64,000 nucleotides of DNA from Actinomycetospora termitidis (GCF_030286555.1 NZ_JASVWF010000005.1:310001-374000), one strand, 5' to 3'; shown: positions 55,415 to 63,940, counted from the stretch's first letter. The notes: generated by a model from the sequence alone, not told the origin. Translations and numbers: made by a program.

Positions 55415-55445
55415 TTGACCTCGACCTCGGTCGAGGTCGCAGGCT
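55415..55445 (+). promoter_or_regulatory. MerR-family-type promoter with 19-bp spacer
   Basis: TTGACC at 55415-55420 is followed after exactly 19 bases by CAGGCT at 55440-55445. Perfect 9-base arms GACCTCGAC (55417-55425) and GTCGAGGTC (55430-55438) fill the spacer. MerR-family activators bind such dyads in over-long spacers. It drives the methyltransferase gene that starts at 55483. Confidence 0.8.
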
Positions 55446-55482
55446 CGGTGGAGCCAGGTATCCGCCCGTTCCAGGAGGACCC

Positions 55483-56115
55483 GTGACCGCCACGCCCGAC
55501 ACGTTCGAGGACGCCTACCGCCGGGGCGAGCCGCCCTGGGTGATCGGGCAGCCGCAACCCGCCGTCGTCGCGATCGAGCAGGAGGGGGTCATCGCCGGCC
55601 CCGTCCTCGACCTCGGTTGCGGCGCCGGTGAGCACACGATCCTGCTCGCCCGCCTCGGCTACGAGGTGCTCGGCGCGGACGCGGCACCCTCCGCGATCGA
55701 GCGGGCGCGGGAGCGCGCCCGCGTCGCGGGGGTCCACGCCGAGTTCACGGTCGCCGACGCGATGGAGCCCGTCGCCCTCGGGCGCTTCGCGACCGTCCTC
55801 GACAGCGCCCTCTTCCACGTCTTCGACCCCGACGACCGCGTGCGGTACGCCCACGCCCTCACCGGGGTCGTCGAGCCCGGCGGAGCCGTGGTCGTCCTGG
55901 CCCTGTCGACCCGAGGGCCTGGCTTCGGACCGCAGATCGACGACGACTCGGTCCCCCGGGCCTTCACCGGACCGGACTGGGAGGTCGCTGACGTCCGCCC
56001 GACCACCTACCGCGGCCGCGTCACGCATCCCGACCAGGCCTCCGCGCTCGGCCACGACGTCGGTGAGCTGGTGGACCTGCCGGCGACGATCGCGGTGGTC
56101 CGCCGCTCCCTGTGA
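55483..56115 (+). CDS. Class I SAM-dependent methyltransferase
   Basis: A 210-residue methyltransferase with motif I VLDLGCGAGEHTILLARLGY (about 33-53), the acidic ADAAPSAIERA loop and VLDSALFHVFDPDDR. The family members next to MerR regulators are sometimes linked to thiol, metal or toxin defence; the substrate is unknown. AGGAGG lies five bases before the GTG start. The promoter is of the MerR type. Confidence 0.87.
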   Translation: MTATPDTFEDAYRRGEPPWVIGQPQPAVVAIEQEGVIAGPVLDLGCGAGEHTILLARLGYEVLGADAAPSAIERARERARVAGVHAEFTVADAMEPVALGRFATVLDSALFHVFDPDDRVRYAHALTGVVEPGGAVVVLALSTRGPGFGPQIDDDSVPRAFTGPDWEVADVRPTTYRGRVTHPDQASALGHDVGELVDLPATIAVVRRSL

Positions 56116-56408
56116 CCCGCGCCGGCCGTGCACATCGACGAAGATCAACAGGCCCGCAGCGCTGTGGGGCGGCCCTCCGGAGAGCACTGAGGACCCGCTC
56201 GTCGGGCGGAGGGCCTGCCTGGCGAGCGACGACCAGCTTGTCGCGGGCCACCGACGTCCGGGGCACCACCTCGTCGCTGTGAATCCGAACGACAAGATCA
56301 TCCGGCGGACGAAGGAGCCCGCGACAGGATGCGCGCCGTCCTCCTGTCGTTGCGGTTCGCCGCGACAAGCCGACGGACGGGCGGGGCGGGACTGCAGCCG
56401 ACCCGGGG
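56116..56408. other. Non-coding region with several hairpins
   Basis: About 290 bases between convergent genes. Visible are GGCCCTCCG with CGGAGGGCC (near 56174-56208) and CGACAGGA with TCCTGTCG (near 56321-56348), either of which may be a terminator. A 10-base piece CAAGATCATC at 56293-56302 equals the outer end of repeat family B but has no partner. I see no gene. Confidence 0.45.
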
Positions 56409-56699
56409 TCACGGGAACGGCGACCGCTCTCCGGAGGCGTCGAACATGCTCACGTCGACGGCGAGGAAGGCATCGCCCACGTCCGGCGCGTCGCACCGCG
56501 CCCGCCACGCGTCCAGTTCCTCCCACGACCGCCATCGCTCGAAGTTGTTGATGCGCGACGGATCGACCGAGTCGGCCGTCAGCGCGGCGTCGAGACACCC
56601 GGGCGCCTCCCGGGACCGTCGGACCAGATCGGCGAACCTCTCGACCAGCTCGTCGCGCTCCTCGGGGTCGACCGTCACGTGACCGGCGATGATCAGCAT
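56409..56699 (-). CDS. Antibiotic biosynthesis monooxygenase (ABM) domain protein
   Basis: A 96-residue dimeric alpha/beta-barrel-type protein. MLIIAGHVTVDPEERDELVE, SREAPGCLDAALTAD and NNFERWRSWEELDAWRA fit the ABM domain. Such proteins are cofactor-free oxygenases or binding proteins of varied role. AGGA stands about eight bases before the ATG at 56699. Confidence 0.8.
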   Translation of the reverse strand: MLIIAGHVTVDPEERDELVERFADLVRRSREAPGCLDAALTADSVDPSRINNFERWRSWEELDAWRARCDAPDVGDAFLAVDVSMFDASGERSPFP

Positions 56700-56785
56700 C
56701 GATACATCCTAGCAATCGCCTGATCCTGATGTAGGACCGATCGTCGGCCGGAGACCGTGACCACAGCCCGCCCGCGAGCCGTTGA

Positions 56786-56816
56786 CCCGCCGTCGGGAAC
56801 CTGGTGAAGATCGACG
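56786..56816 (+). promoter_or_regulatory. Possible promoter of the leader peptide and monooxygenase
   Basis: TTGACC near 56792 and a GAAGAT-like -10 about 18 bases on precede the leader peptide start by about 30 bases. The -10 is weak, so the call is tentative. Confidence 0.35.
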
Positions 56817-56843
56817 GCGCATCGCAGGACGAGGAGGACCGAG

Positions 56844-56915
56844 ATGGGCGTGTTGGTGAGCCGCCGCTTCCTCGACCTCATGTTCCTCTGCAGCTGCGCC
56901 TGTCGCCCCTTCTGA
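56844..56915 (+). CDS. Polycysteine leader peptide (cysteine-responsive attenuator type)
   Basis: A 23-residue peptide with ATG at 56844 and TGA at 56913-56915. It has basic residues R7-R8, D11-L12, and a cluster C16-S-C18-A-C20-R21. This is the layout of actinobacterial leader peptides ahead of sulfur genes (RRxxDL, then several Cys), which in mycobacteria act as cysteine-responsive attenuators. GGAGG lies six bases before the start. The next gene, 70 bases on, is a flavin monooxygenase of the sulfur-scavenging class, which fits. Confidence 0.8.
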   Translation: MGVLVSRRFLDLMFLCSCACRPF

Positions 56916-56985
56916 TCGGCCTCGACCGCGCCCGGGCCCGGTGCCCGCGGCAGCGTCCTCCTGCCTGCGATCCGAAGGACCTCCC
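56916..56985 (+). promoter_or_regulatory. Putative attenuator between leader peptide and monooxygenase
   Basis: The 70 bases between leader stop and the next start include G/C-rich complementary runs (CCGCG, CCCGGG, CCCGCGG near 56925-56951), which can form alternative hairpins that mask or free the following AAGGA. Low cysteine would stall ribosomes on the leader and change the fold. That is inference. Confidence 0.4.
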
Positions 56986-58302
56986 GTGACCCGTCAGCTC
57001 CACCTCGGTGGTTTCCAGATCGCCTCGCACGTGCCGCACTCGCACGCCGCGTGGCGCCACCCCGCCTCCGACCTCGACTTCCTCGGCCCCGACTACTGGC
57101 ACCGCGTGGGTCGCACGCTCGAGCGCGGTCTGTTCGACTTCGTGTTCTTCGCCGACCTGCTCGCTGTTCCCACCAACTTCGGTGGCGACGAGGCCGAGGC
57201 CCTCCGGCGCGGGACGCAGGCGAGCGCGACGCTGGACCCGTCGCTCGTCGTCGCCAGCATCGCCGCGGTCACCCGGCACCTCGGCGTGGCCATCACGAAG
57301 AGCACGACCTACTTCCACCCCTTCGAGCTCGCGCGGATCTTCGCGAGCCTGGACCACCTCAGCCGGGGTCGGGCGGGCTGGAACATCGTCACCTCCCTGT
57401 CGAGCGCCGAGGCGCACAACTTCGGGCTCGAGAAGGCCCTCGACCACGACCTGCGCTACGACCGGGCGCAGGAGTTCGTCGAGACCGCGGTCGCGCTGTG
57501 GGAGAGCTGGGAGCCGGGCGCCCTGGTCGGCGACAAGAAGGCCGGCTTCTTCGCCGACCCCGACAAGGTGCACCGCGTCGACCACGACGGCGCCTTCTAC
57601 AAGACCCGCGGCCCGCTGCCGACCCCGCGCTCGCCGCAGGGCCGCCCGGTCCTCTTCCAGGCCGGGGCGTCGCCCAAGGGCAAGGCCTTCGCGGCCCGCT
57701 GGGCGGACGCGATCTTCGAGATCGACCCGACCCCCGAGGGCCGCCGCGCCTACTACGACGACGTCAAGGGCCTCGCCTCGGACGCCGGCCGCAACCCGGA
57801 CGACGTCAAGATCCTGCCGTCGTTCATCCCGTTCGTCGGCGAGACCAGCTCCATCGCGCGGGAGAAGCAGGCCTTCCACAACGAGCTCGCCGACCCGGTG
57901 TCCGGGCTGATCACGCTGTCCGTGCACACCGACCACGACTTCTCGACCTACGACCTCGACGCCCCCGTCGAGCAGGTCGAGGTGCCCGGCTCCCAGGGCC
58001 TGTTCGACGTCGCCCGGCGCCTGTCCGAGCGGGACAGCCTGACGCTGCGCGACATCGGCCGGCTGTACGCGCAGGGGATCCTGCTGCCGCAGTTCGTCGG
58101 TACGGCCTCCGAGATCGCCGACGAGATCGAGGCGTCGTTCACCGGTGGCGAGGCCGACGGCTTCATCCTCTCGGCCGCCCAGCTCCCCGGGACCTTCGAC
58201 GACTTCGTCGACCAGGTGGTCCCGGAACTGCAGCGTCGGAAGCTGTTCCGCGAGGAGTACACCGGGACGACGCTGCGCGCCCACCTGGGGCTCGACGGCT
58301 GA
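56986..58302 (+). CDS. LLM-class flavin-dependent monooxygenase (NtaA/SnaA/DszA group)
   Basis: A 438-residue luciferase-like FMN monooxygenase. LHLGGFQIASHVPHSHAAWR, FADLLAVPTNFGGD, VAITKSTTYFHPFELARIF, GRAGWNIVTSLSSAEAHNFG and VLFQAGASPKGKAFAARWAD are markers of the NtaA/SnaA/DszA group, which oxidise nitrilotriacetate, organosulfur compounds or dibenzothiophene sulfones with FMNH2. The Cys leader peptide upstream supports a role in sulfur acquisition. AAGGA lies seven bases before the GTG. Confidence 0.9.
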   Translation: MTRQLHLGGFQIASHVPHSHAAWRHPASDLDFLGPDYWHRVGRTLERGLFDFVFFADLLAVPTNFGGDEAEALRRGTQASATLDPSLVVASIAAVTRHLGVAITKSTTYFHPFELARIFASLDHLSRGRAGWNIVTSLSSAEAHNFGLEKALDHDLRYDRAQEFVETAVALWESWEPGALVGDKKAGFFADPDKVHRVDHDGAFYKTRGPLPTPRSPQGRPVLFQAGASPKGKAFAARWADAIFEIDPTPEGRRAYYDDVKGLASDAGRNPDDVKILPSFIPFVGETSSIAREKQAFHNELADPVSGLITLSVHTDHDFSTYDLDAPVEQVEVPGSQGLFDVARRLSERDSLTLRDIGRLYAQGILLPQFVGTASEIADEIEASFTGGEADGFILSAAQLPGTFDDFVDQVVPELQRRKLFREEYTGTTLRAHLGLDG

Positions 58303-58344
58303 GACCGGCATGATGGCCCGCCTGCGAGAGGACGGGGGACCTTC

Positions 58345-59208
58345 ATGCGGGTCACGACGGACGACGGGGTCGGCCTGGCGGTGTACGACACCGGCGCCGG
58401 AGACGAAGCGCAGCGGAGCTCGACCATCGTCGACGAGGCCGACCCCGGCACGCCGATCCTCTTCCTGCACGAGTTCGGCGGCGACCACCGCTCGTGGGCC
58501 CCGCAGTTCGGGCACCTCGCCGGGCGGTCCCGCTGCGTCACCTACGACGCCCGCGGCTACCCGCACTCCGACGTCCCGACCGACCCGGCCGCGTACTCCC
58601 AGGAGCGGGCGGTCGCCGACGCCGTCGCGGTGCTCGACGCGCTCGGCATCGAGCGCGCGCTCGTCGTCGGGAACTCCATGGGCGGGTTCGCGACGCTGCA
58701 CCTGGGCCTGACCCACCCCGACCGTTGCGTCGGGCTCGTTGTTGCCGGCTGCGGCTACGGCGCCGCCCCCGAGCGGGCCGAGGCGTTCCGGGCGGACGCC
58801 CTCGCGCTGGCCGACGCCTACGAGCGGGACGGCTCGGCCACCGTCGCCGCCGACTACGGCAACCGACCCGCCCGGCTCAGCCTGCGTGAGCGGGACGAGC
58901 ACGCCCACGACGAGCACCTGCGCATCCTCGCCGAGCACGACCCGGTCGGCGCGGCCCTGACGATGCGCGGGGTCCAGGCCGCCCGACCCTCGCTCTACGA
59001 CCTGCGCGAACAGCTCGCGACCATGACGGTGCCGACCCTGCTCGTGGTCGGGGACCGCGACGACGAGGCCATCGACGCGACGCTCATGCTGCGCCGCGCC
59101 CTACCGGTCGCCGATCTCGCGGTCCTCCCCCGCGCCGGGCACCTGACCAACCTCGAATACCCGGAGATCTTCACCCGGCTCGTCGAGAACCACCTGGCCG
59201 GACGCTAG
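58345..59208 (+). CDS. Alpha/beta hydrolase
   Basis: A 287-residue serine hydrolase: HEFGGDHRSW (oxyanion), the nucleophile in VVGNSMGGFATLHL, the catalytic Asp in VVGDRDDEAID and the His in RAGHLTNLEYP. The ATG at 58345 has GGGGGA five bases upstream. It is 42 bases after the monooxygenase gene and probably shares its transcript, perhaps cleaving its product. The substrate is unknown. Confidence 0.88.
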   Translation: MRVTTDDGVGLAVYDTGAGDEAQRSSTIVDEADPGTPILFLHEFGGDHRSWAPQFGHLAGRSRCVTYDARGYPHSDVPTDPAAYSQERAVADAVAVLDALGIERALVVGNSMGGFATLHLGLTHPDRCVGLVVAGCGYGAAPERAEAFRADALALADAYERDGSATVAADYGNRPARLSLRERDEHAHDEHLRILAEHDPVGAALTMRGVQAARPSLYDLREQLATMTVPTLLVVGDRDDEAIDATLMLRRALPVADLAVLPRAGHLTNLEYPEIFTRLVENHLAGR

Positions 59209-59266
59209 GCCGCGGTCGTTCACCTGCGCGCCGGACCGGCGACACCTCGCTGCGGAACCGTGCAGC

Positions 59267-59728
59267 GTGAGCTCCGCCGTGACCGCCTTCCACCGGCTGC
59301 GCGACACGATCGGCCGGGTCTGCCCGATCCCGGTGCGACCCCGGATGGTCGGGTTCCTGCTGATCAGCGGCACCACGTTCACGATCGACCTGCTGCTGAT
59401 CACCCTGCTGCGCGACCTCGCCGGGTTCCCCGTCTGGGCTGCGTTCGGCCTCGGGTACGCGTGTGCGCAGAGCCTGAACTTCCTGCTCAACAAGACCCTC
59501 AACTTCGACGCCGGCGACCGGCCGGTGGGCCCGGAACTCGTCCGGTACGTCGTCGTCGTGGCGATCAACTACGTCGGCGTCATCGTGGGTCTGGGCGTGC
59601 TGCTGGTGCACCTCGGGCTGCTCGACCAGGTCGCGCGGGTGCTCGTGGCGTTCGTCGAGGTCGTCTTCCTCTACAGGGCGATGCGGTTCGTAGTCTTCCG
59701 TGATCGGGGCCGCAAGCGAATCTCCTAA
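59267..59728 (+). CDS. GtrA-family membrane protein
   Basis: A 153-residue protein with four membrane helices (about 28-48, 54-76, 92-114 and 120-140). FLLISGTTFTIDLLLI, AAFGLGYACAQSLNFLLNKTLNF and YRAMRFVVFRD are GtrA marks; this family flips or positions lipid-linked sugars in cell-wall or O-antigen glycosylation. The GTG at 59267 gives MSSAVTAFHRLRD. It is the last gene before base composition changes. Confidence 0.87.
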   Translation: MSSAVTAFHRLRDTIGRVCPIPVRPRMVGFLLISGTTFTIDLLLITLLRDLAGFPVWAAFGLGYACAQSLNFLLNKTLNFDAGDRPVGPELVRYVVVVAINYVGVIVGLGVLLVHLGLLDQVARVLVAFVEVVFLYRAMRFVVFRDRGRKRIS

Positions 59729-59865
59729 GTCCGCCATGGCTACTATCGCCGTGCATCAGCAAGGCGCGGGAAAGAGCCACCTCCCTCTCGACCCGCGCAC
59801 AAACAAGAATCCGAGCGTCTAGCGCGGGAAAACACCAAGTGTTGCAAGCAACATCATCTTGGGCA

Positions 59866-60912
59866 CTAAGACGAAGCGGGACCGCTTCGAGTTTCTCCCT
59901 CGTCGTCCGGAACGGTCTCGCCCGCTGGTCCATCGGTCGAGGGGAAGCCGACTGCGGTGGGCACAACCTCGACGCTGCGCCCGGACTCAGGTTGGGGTGA
60001 GGCGGACTCCCCTACGGGTGAAGGACCCGAAGCAAGATCGTCCGCTCCTCCGCGCCGCTGCTCCGGTACATGCTGGGCCGACGCTGGCGAGTCCTGGAAG
60101 ACACACGCGGCGTACGAGGTCAGCAGTCCAAGTAACGCCACGATAACAAGTTCAGAGAAGGGAACAATGTCAGGAACAACAGACGATGGACTGAGGAACG
60201 ATACAAGTCCGCCGGTGACTAGGGTGGCCAAGATTGCGGTCGTCACCCCCGGTACCGAAATGACGTCTACGCCTGATCGGTAGCGATGCATTCGCTTGAA
60301 AACCAAGCCAAAGGCGATTCCGATGAGTCCACTGACCACCACCGCAAGAATTGCTGTGTTCCTTAGGAACGGCGACCCCGCCGGCGTTCCGTATGCAATA
60401 AGCGAATGATCTCGGATCGCCGGCAGGAACAGGATGACGAACAACGGAGGTATTACAGCGACCAACAGTCTGCGAACGAGCGAGACCGCTTTATCGGCAT
60501 TCTCATTTCTGATCTTGCGGCCTGTTTCTACCGAATCCAGGGTCACAAAGATCGAGAAAATTAGCAAGCACCCCGCAGCGCAGAAGCTGACTCCGGCGGT
60601 CGCCTCAATTGCTGACGCCAGACCGTTTCGCTCCTTCATGCCCGCAACAATGCTGTAATTCAAGCTTGCCGCAACAAGGCCGAAGAATGAGCACATCAGA
60701 GGTCTGTAGGCAGCAGTGATTGACTCTTCGTAGGGGCTGTTTCCCGCCAGTCTCACCGATGCGATCGCTATGAGAGCGGCGAAAGCGAAGCCAGCAAGTA
60801 CACCGGCCAGCTGTGCGTACAGCTCCGCAACTTGACTGAACTCAATAAACGCTTCCCGAACCAAAGCCGCCCCCAGCCCGAAGCAAGATCTCCGGCCACG
60901 TCGCCGGCTCAT
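59866..60912 (-). CDS. Predicted membrane protein in a lower-G+C island
   Basis: A 348-residue protein of unknown family with about seven membrane helices between residues 25 and 270, for example YAQLAGVLAGFAFAALIAIA and NTAILAVVVSGLIGIAFGLV, and a polar C-terminal tail (from about 275) rich in Pro, Glu, Ser and Asp. Codon use differs from neighbours: third positions are often A or T, and 60301-60360 holds only 31 G/C bases in 60. This suggests transfer. The start at 60912 is uncertain. Confidence 0.65.
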   Translation of the reverse strand: MSRRRGRRSCFGLGAALVREAFIEFSQVAELYAQLAGVLAGFAFAALIAIASVRLAGNSPYEESITAAYRPLMCSFFGLVAASLNYSIVAGMKERNGLASAIEATAGVSFCAAGCLLIFSIFVTLDSVETGRKIRNENADKAVSLVRRLLVAVIPPLFVILFLPAIRDHSLIAYGTPAGSPFLRNTAILAVVVSGLIGIAFGLVFKRMHRYRSGVDVISVPGVTTAILATLVTGGLVSFLSPSSVVPDIVPFSELVIVALLGLLTSYAACVFQDSPASAQHVPEQRRGGADDLASGPSPVGESASPQPESGRSVEVVPTAVGFPSTDGPAGETVPDDEGETRSGPASS

Positions 60913-60970
60913 CTGCAGGAACGGATTGAGCCAGTTCGAAGTGCCCAGAAGCCGGGCTCCCGGCCCTAGT

Positions 60971-61819
60971 TCACTCAGGAAGAGCAGTCAGCTGCGCCGA
61001 TCGGGCGTGCGACTGCGTCGTGTCTCCTGGGTGCGACTTCTTGGACTGAAGTCGAGGCAGATACTCCTCGATCGCCCGCGTCATCTCGAGCGGCTGTTCA
61101 ATCGGAACCTCGTGGCCCGAGAAGACAATCTTCAATAGACTTGACGGGATGCGAGCAGCTAATTCCACTGCTTGCCCCACGGGAAATTGAATATCATTAC
61201 GGCCGTGAACGATCAGCACCGGACATATAATCTCACCCAGCCGCTCGAGGACGTCAAACTTCAGCATTGACCGGTATGCCGATCTCACCATCGTCGCAGG
61301 GAGCCACAGAGCAATGCGCGCATACCGCGCCACTTCCGTACGCGGCGTGTCCCTCTGGAAGGCTCGGTAGACATTGATACGAAGGAAAACAGAGTGCGGA
61401 AGCATCAGTGCGACAATCGCGAGTACTCGGCGTCGAAGACTGAAGAGCATTTTCCCAACCGAGCCGATGATCACTAAACCGTCGACTAGTTCTGGGAAGT
61501 CGAGGGCGATAGTCAGGGCTGTCATCCCCCCCATCGAATGACCTACAAGCACCGCCTTTCGAACGCCCAGTTCTTGCATTAAGAAGACAGAATCAGCAGC
61601 AAACCGCTCGATCTGGTAGGGCCCAGGGACGCCAACGTTCGCACCGTGTCCGCGAAGGTCAAACCTAATTACTCGATAGTCCTGCTGCAATTTTGAATAC
61701 GGAACGTCCCATCGATGTCGGTCGGCAGTCCAGCCGTGAATAAAGATGATTGCCGGGGCGTCGCGGGGACCGTCGTCGTCATATCGATATTCTGAGTCTG
61801 CAATAGCGATCGATGGCAT
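60971..61819 (-). CDS. Alpha/beta hydrolase in a lower-G+C island
   Basis: A 282-residue serine hydrolase: HGWTADRHRWD, LRGHGANVG, nucleophile elbow LVGHSMGGMTAL, LIVHGRNDIQFP (catalytic Asp) and FSGHEVPIEQP (His). Codon use is like the neighbouring membrane protein, not the host. The start at 61819 is preceded by three tandem TAGGGG units, the last acting as SD (AGGGG, about seven bases). It is likely part of the same acquired segment, 58 bases from its neighbour. The substrate is unknown. Confidence 0.85.
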   Translation of the reverse strand: MPSIAIADSEYRYDDDGPRDAPAIIFIHGWTADRHRWDVPYSKLQQDYRVIRFDLRGHGANVGVPGPYQIERFAADSVFLMQELGVRKAVLVGHSMGGMTALTIALDFPELVDGLVIIGSVGKMLFSLRRRVLAIVALMLPHSVFLRINVYRAFQRDTPRTEVARYARIALWLPATMVRSAYRSMLKFDVLERLGEIICPVLIVHGRNDIQFPVGQAVELAARIPSSLLKIVFSGHEVPIEQPLEMTRAIEEYLPRLQSKKSHPGDTTQSHARSAQLTALPE

Positions 61820-61824
61820 AGAGA

Positions 61825-61844
61825 ACCCCTACCCCTACCCCTAG
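61825..61844. repeat. Tandem TAGGGG repeats at a ribosome binding site
   Basis: On the minus strand three copies of TAGGGG precede the hydrolase start, forming its SD sequence. Slippage could change SD spacing and so expression. Confidence 0.7.
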
Positions 61845-62252
61845 TACCGCACACCTGACGTAGGACTTGAACCTCATGACACGGTACCCCCGCCCCTGCA
61901 GTACGGACAGACCTTGGCATGTAAATTCTTCGCGCCGCCAGCGACACCTACATCAACAGGGGCGACCGAGCCGGCCGCGCGCTCGCCACGATCACCGCTA
62001 GACCACGCCTGTCCGTTAGAACGATGGATGTCTTCGAAAGCCAGTCTCCTCAACATTGAAAGAAGGGCGACAACACGAATCAGATGCTTTGCTAGCGAGC
62101 CGTCCGAAGATTAGGAGAGAGCCGCTACAGTCGACCCATACAACCCAGGCCGAAGCCTTACTCTGGCCACCTACTCGATAGCTCGCGCCCAGCAAGCCGT
62201 ACTTGCACATCGCATATGTCTGATTTACCCCAAGACGGTAGAGCGCGACTTC
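61845..62252. other. Lower-G+C stretch without a convincing gene
   Basis: About 410 bases from the hydrolase 5' region to the end of the monooxygenase gene. Open frames of 60-66 residues exist on both strands (for example 61874-62056 and 61914-62114), but none has a good ribosome site or recognisable domain. It looks like remnant or regulatory DNA of the acquired segment. I found no tRNA, integrase or direct repeats. Confidence 0.45.
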
Positions 62253-63878
62253 TTAACCGAATTGCATTGAGCTTGCCTTATGCCGTTGCGTCTTTGTCCA
62301 TCCGGGATATCCACCATCTGCTTCTTCACAGCAGATCCGACGGTAGCGGGCGTAGCCCCCGGCGTAGGGCAGGAAGACCCGGGCCTTCCCGGGCACGTTC
62401 GCGCCGAGGTACCAGGAGCTCGCGGCCTGCGGCAGCAGCGTCGCGTCGGCGGCCCGGGCGACCTCGCGCGCCCAGTCCTCCTCGGCGTCGCGGGTCGGTT
62501 CTGCGGTCTCGCCGGTCGACCGCAGCCGCTCGAGCAGGTCGGCGATCCAGTCGACGTGCTGCTCGATGGCGGTCGGCATGTTCGTCAGGACGGAGGGGCT
62601 GCCCGGGCCGGTGATCGTGAACAGGTCCGGGAAGCCGGCGATGCCGAGCCCGAGGTGGGTGTGCGGCCCGTCGCGCCACGCCTCCCGCAACGAGCGGCCG
62701 TCCCGCCCGCGGATGTCGAAGGACAGCAGCGGACCCGTCAGCGCGTCGAACCCGGTGGCGAACACCAGCACGTCCAGCGGGTGCTCGGCCCCGGACTCCA
62801 GCCGGACGCCGCCCGGCGTGATCGCGGCGATCGGGTCCGCCTTCACGTCGACGAGGGAGACGTTCGGCCGGTTGTAGGTCTCGAAGTAGTGCGTGTCGAT
62901 CGGCGGGCGCTTCGTCGCGAAGGGATGGTCGCGCGGGGTGAGCGTCTCCGCGGTCGCCGGGTCGTCGACGATCTCGGCGATCTTGTCGCGCAGGAAGTCG
63001 GACGTGACCTCGTTGACCGCCGGATCGGTGAGCACGTCCTTGACCGCGGCGCGGAACCGCAGGCCGCCGCGCTCCCACGCCGCCTCGTACAGCTCGCGCC
63101 GCCGGTCGGCGGGCAGGTCGAGCACGTCCACGTCGGAGAGGACGAACGGATGCCCGTTCGTCGACCCCTGCTGGACCCGGCGGATCGCGGGGTAGTCGGC
63201 CTTCGTCGCCGCCATCTCGTCCTCGGACAGCGGCGCGTTGCGGGCCGGGATCGAGTAGTTCGCGGTGCGCTGGAAGACGGTCAGGTGCCCGGCCTGCTCG
63301 GCGAGCACGGGGATCGCCTGGATGCCGGTCGAGCCGGTGCCGATCACCCCGACCCGCTTCCCGGCCACGTCGACGCCGTCGTGCGGCCAGTGGCCGGTGT
63401 GGTGCCACTCGCCGGCGAAGTCGTCGAGCCCCGGGATGTCGGGCACGTTCGCGGTCGACAGGCAGCCGACCGCCGTGACCAGCCAGCGGCAGCGTCGGGA
63501 CGAGCCGTCCTCGGAGGTGACCGTCCACCCCGTGCCGTCCCACGCGGCCACCGACACCCGCACCCCGAGGGCGATGTCGCGGCGCAGGTCGTAGCGGTCG
63601 GCGACGTGCTCGAGGTACCCGCGGATCTCCTCCTGGCCCGGGTAGCGCTCCGACCAGCGCCACTCCTGCTCGAGCTCGGGATCGAACGAGTAGCAGTAGT
63701 AGTAGCTCTCGGAGTCGCACCGCGCGCCCGGGTAACGGTTCCAGTACCAGGTGCCGCCGACCCCGTCCGCCTGCTCCAGGACCTGCACGGAGAACCCCCG
63801 CGACCGCAGGCGGTGCAGCGCGTACAGGCCGGAGAACCCGGCGCCGATCACGATCACGTCGGTGTCCGGCTCACCCAT
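62253..63878 (-). CDS. Flavin-containing monooxygenase, cyclohexanone-monooxygenase type
   Basis: A 541-residue Baeyer-Villiger-type enzyme: VIVIGAGFSGLYAL for FAD, the fingerprint FxGxxxHxxxW as FAGEWHHTGHW, VGVIGTGSTGIQAIPV for NADPH, and GTWYWNRYPGARCDSESYYY typical of CHMO/phenylacetone monooxygenases. The last 17 or so residues (TKTQRHKASSMQFG) lie in lower-G+C DNA beyond the usual C-terminal GGYPG, so the 3' end may be chimeric, fused at the island junction. The start at 63878 gives MGEPDTDVIVIG; an ATG at 63890 is possible. Confidence 0.9.
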   Translation of the reverse strand: MGEPDTDVIVIGAGFSGLYALHRLRSRGFSVQVLEQADGVGGTWYWNRYPGARCDSESYYYCYSFDPELEQEWRWSERYPGQEEIRGYLEHVADRYDLRRDIALGVRVSVAAWDGTGWTVTSEDGSSRRCRWLVTAVGCLSTANVPDIPGLDDFAGEWHHTGHWPHDGVDVAGKRVGVIGTGSTGIQAIPVLAEQAGHLTVFQRTANYSIPARNAPLSEDEMAATKADYPAIRRVQQGSTNGHPFVLSDVDVLDLPADRRRELYEAAWERGGLRFRAAVKDVLTDPAVNEVTSDFLRDKIAEIVDDPATAETLTPRDHPFATKRPPIDTHYFETYNRPNVSLVDVKADPIAAITPGGVRLESGAEHPLDVLVFATGFDALTGPLLSFDIRGRDGRSLREAWRDGPHTHLGLGIAGFPDLFTITGPGSPSVLTNMPTAIEQHVDWIADLLERLRSTGETAEPTRDAEEDWAREVARAADATLLPQAASSWYLGANVPGKARVFLPYAGGYARYRRICCEEADGGYPGWTKTQRHKASSMQFG

Positions 63879-63940
63879 ACCCAGCAGCATCACCCGGTGC
63901 GCGGTGCAACGCCACCGCACTGCGCGGGGTTCCGGGGGAC

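Noticed and set aside
56293-56302. A third family B repeat
   Set aside because: Only ten bases match the outer arm and no complementary arm is present.
59736-59822. 28-residue ORF after GtrA
   Set aside because: No SD, and it lies at the composition boundary; chance is enough to explain it.
61825-61844. Telomere-like CCCCTA repeats as a replicon end
   Set aside because: Only three units, inside a gene's 5' region and in the middle of a chromosomal window.
61874-62056. 60-residue frame with a CPYC near its end
   Set aside because: No ribosome site, no second Cys pair and low-complexity sequence; not enough to call a zinc-ribbon protein.
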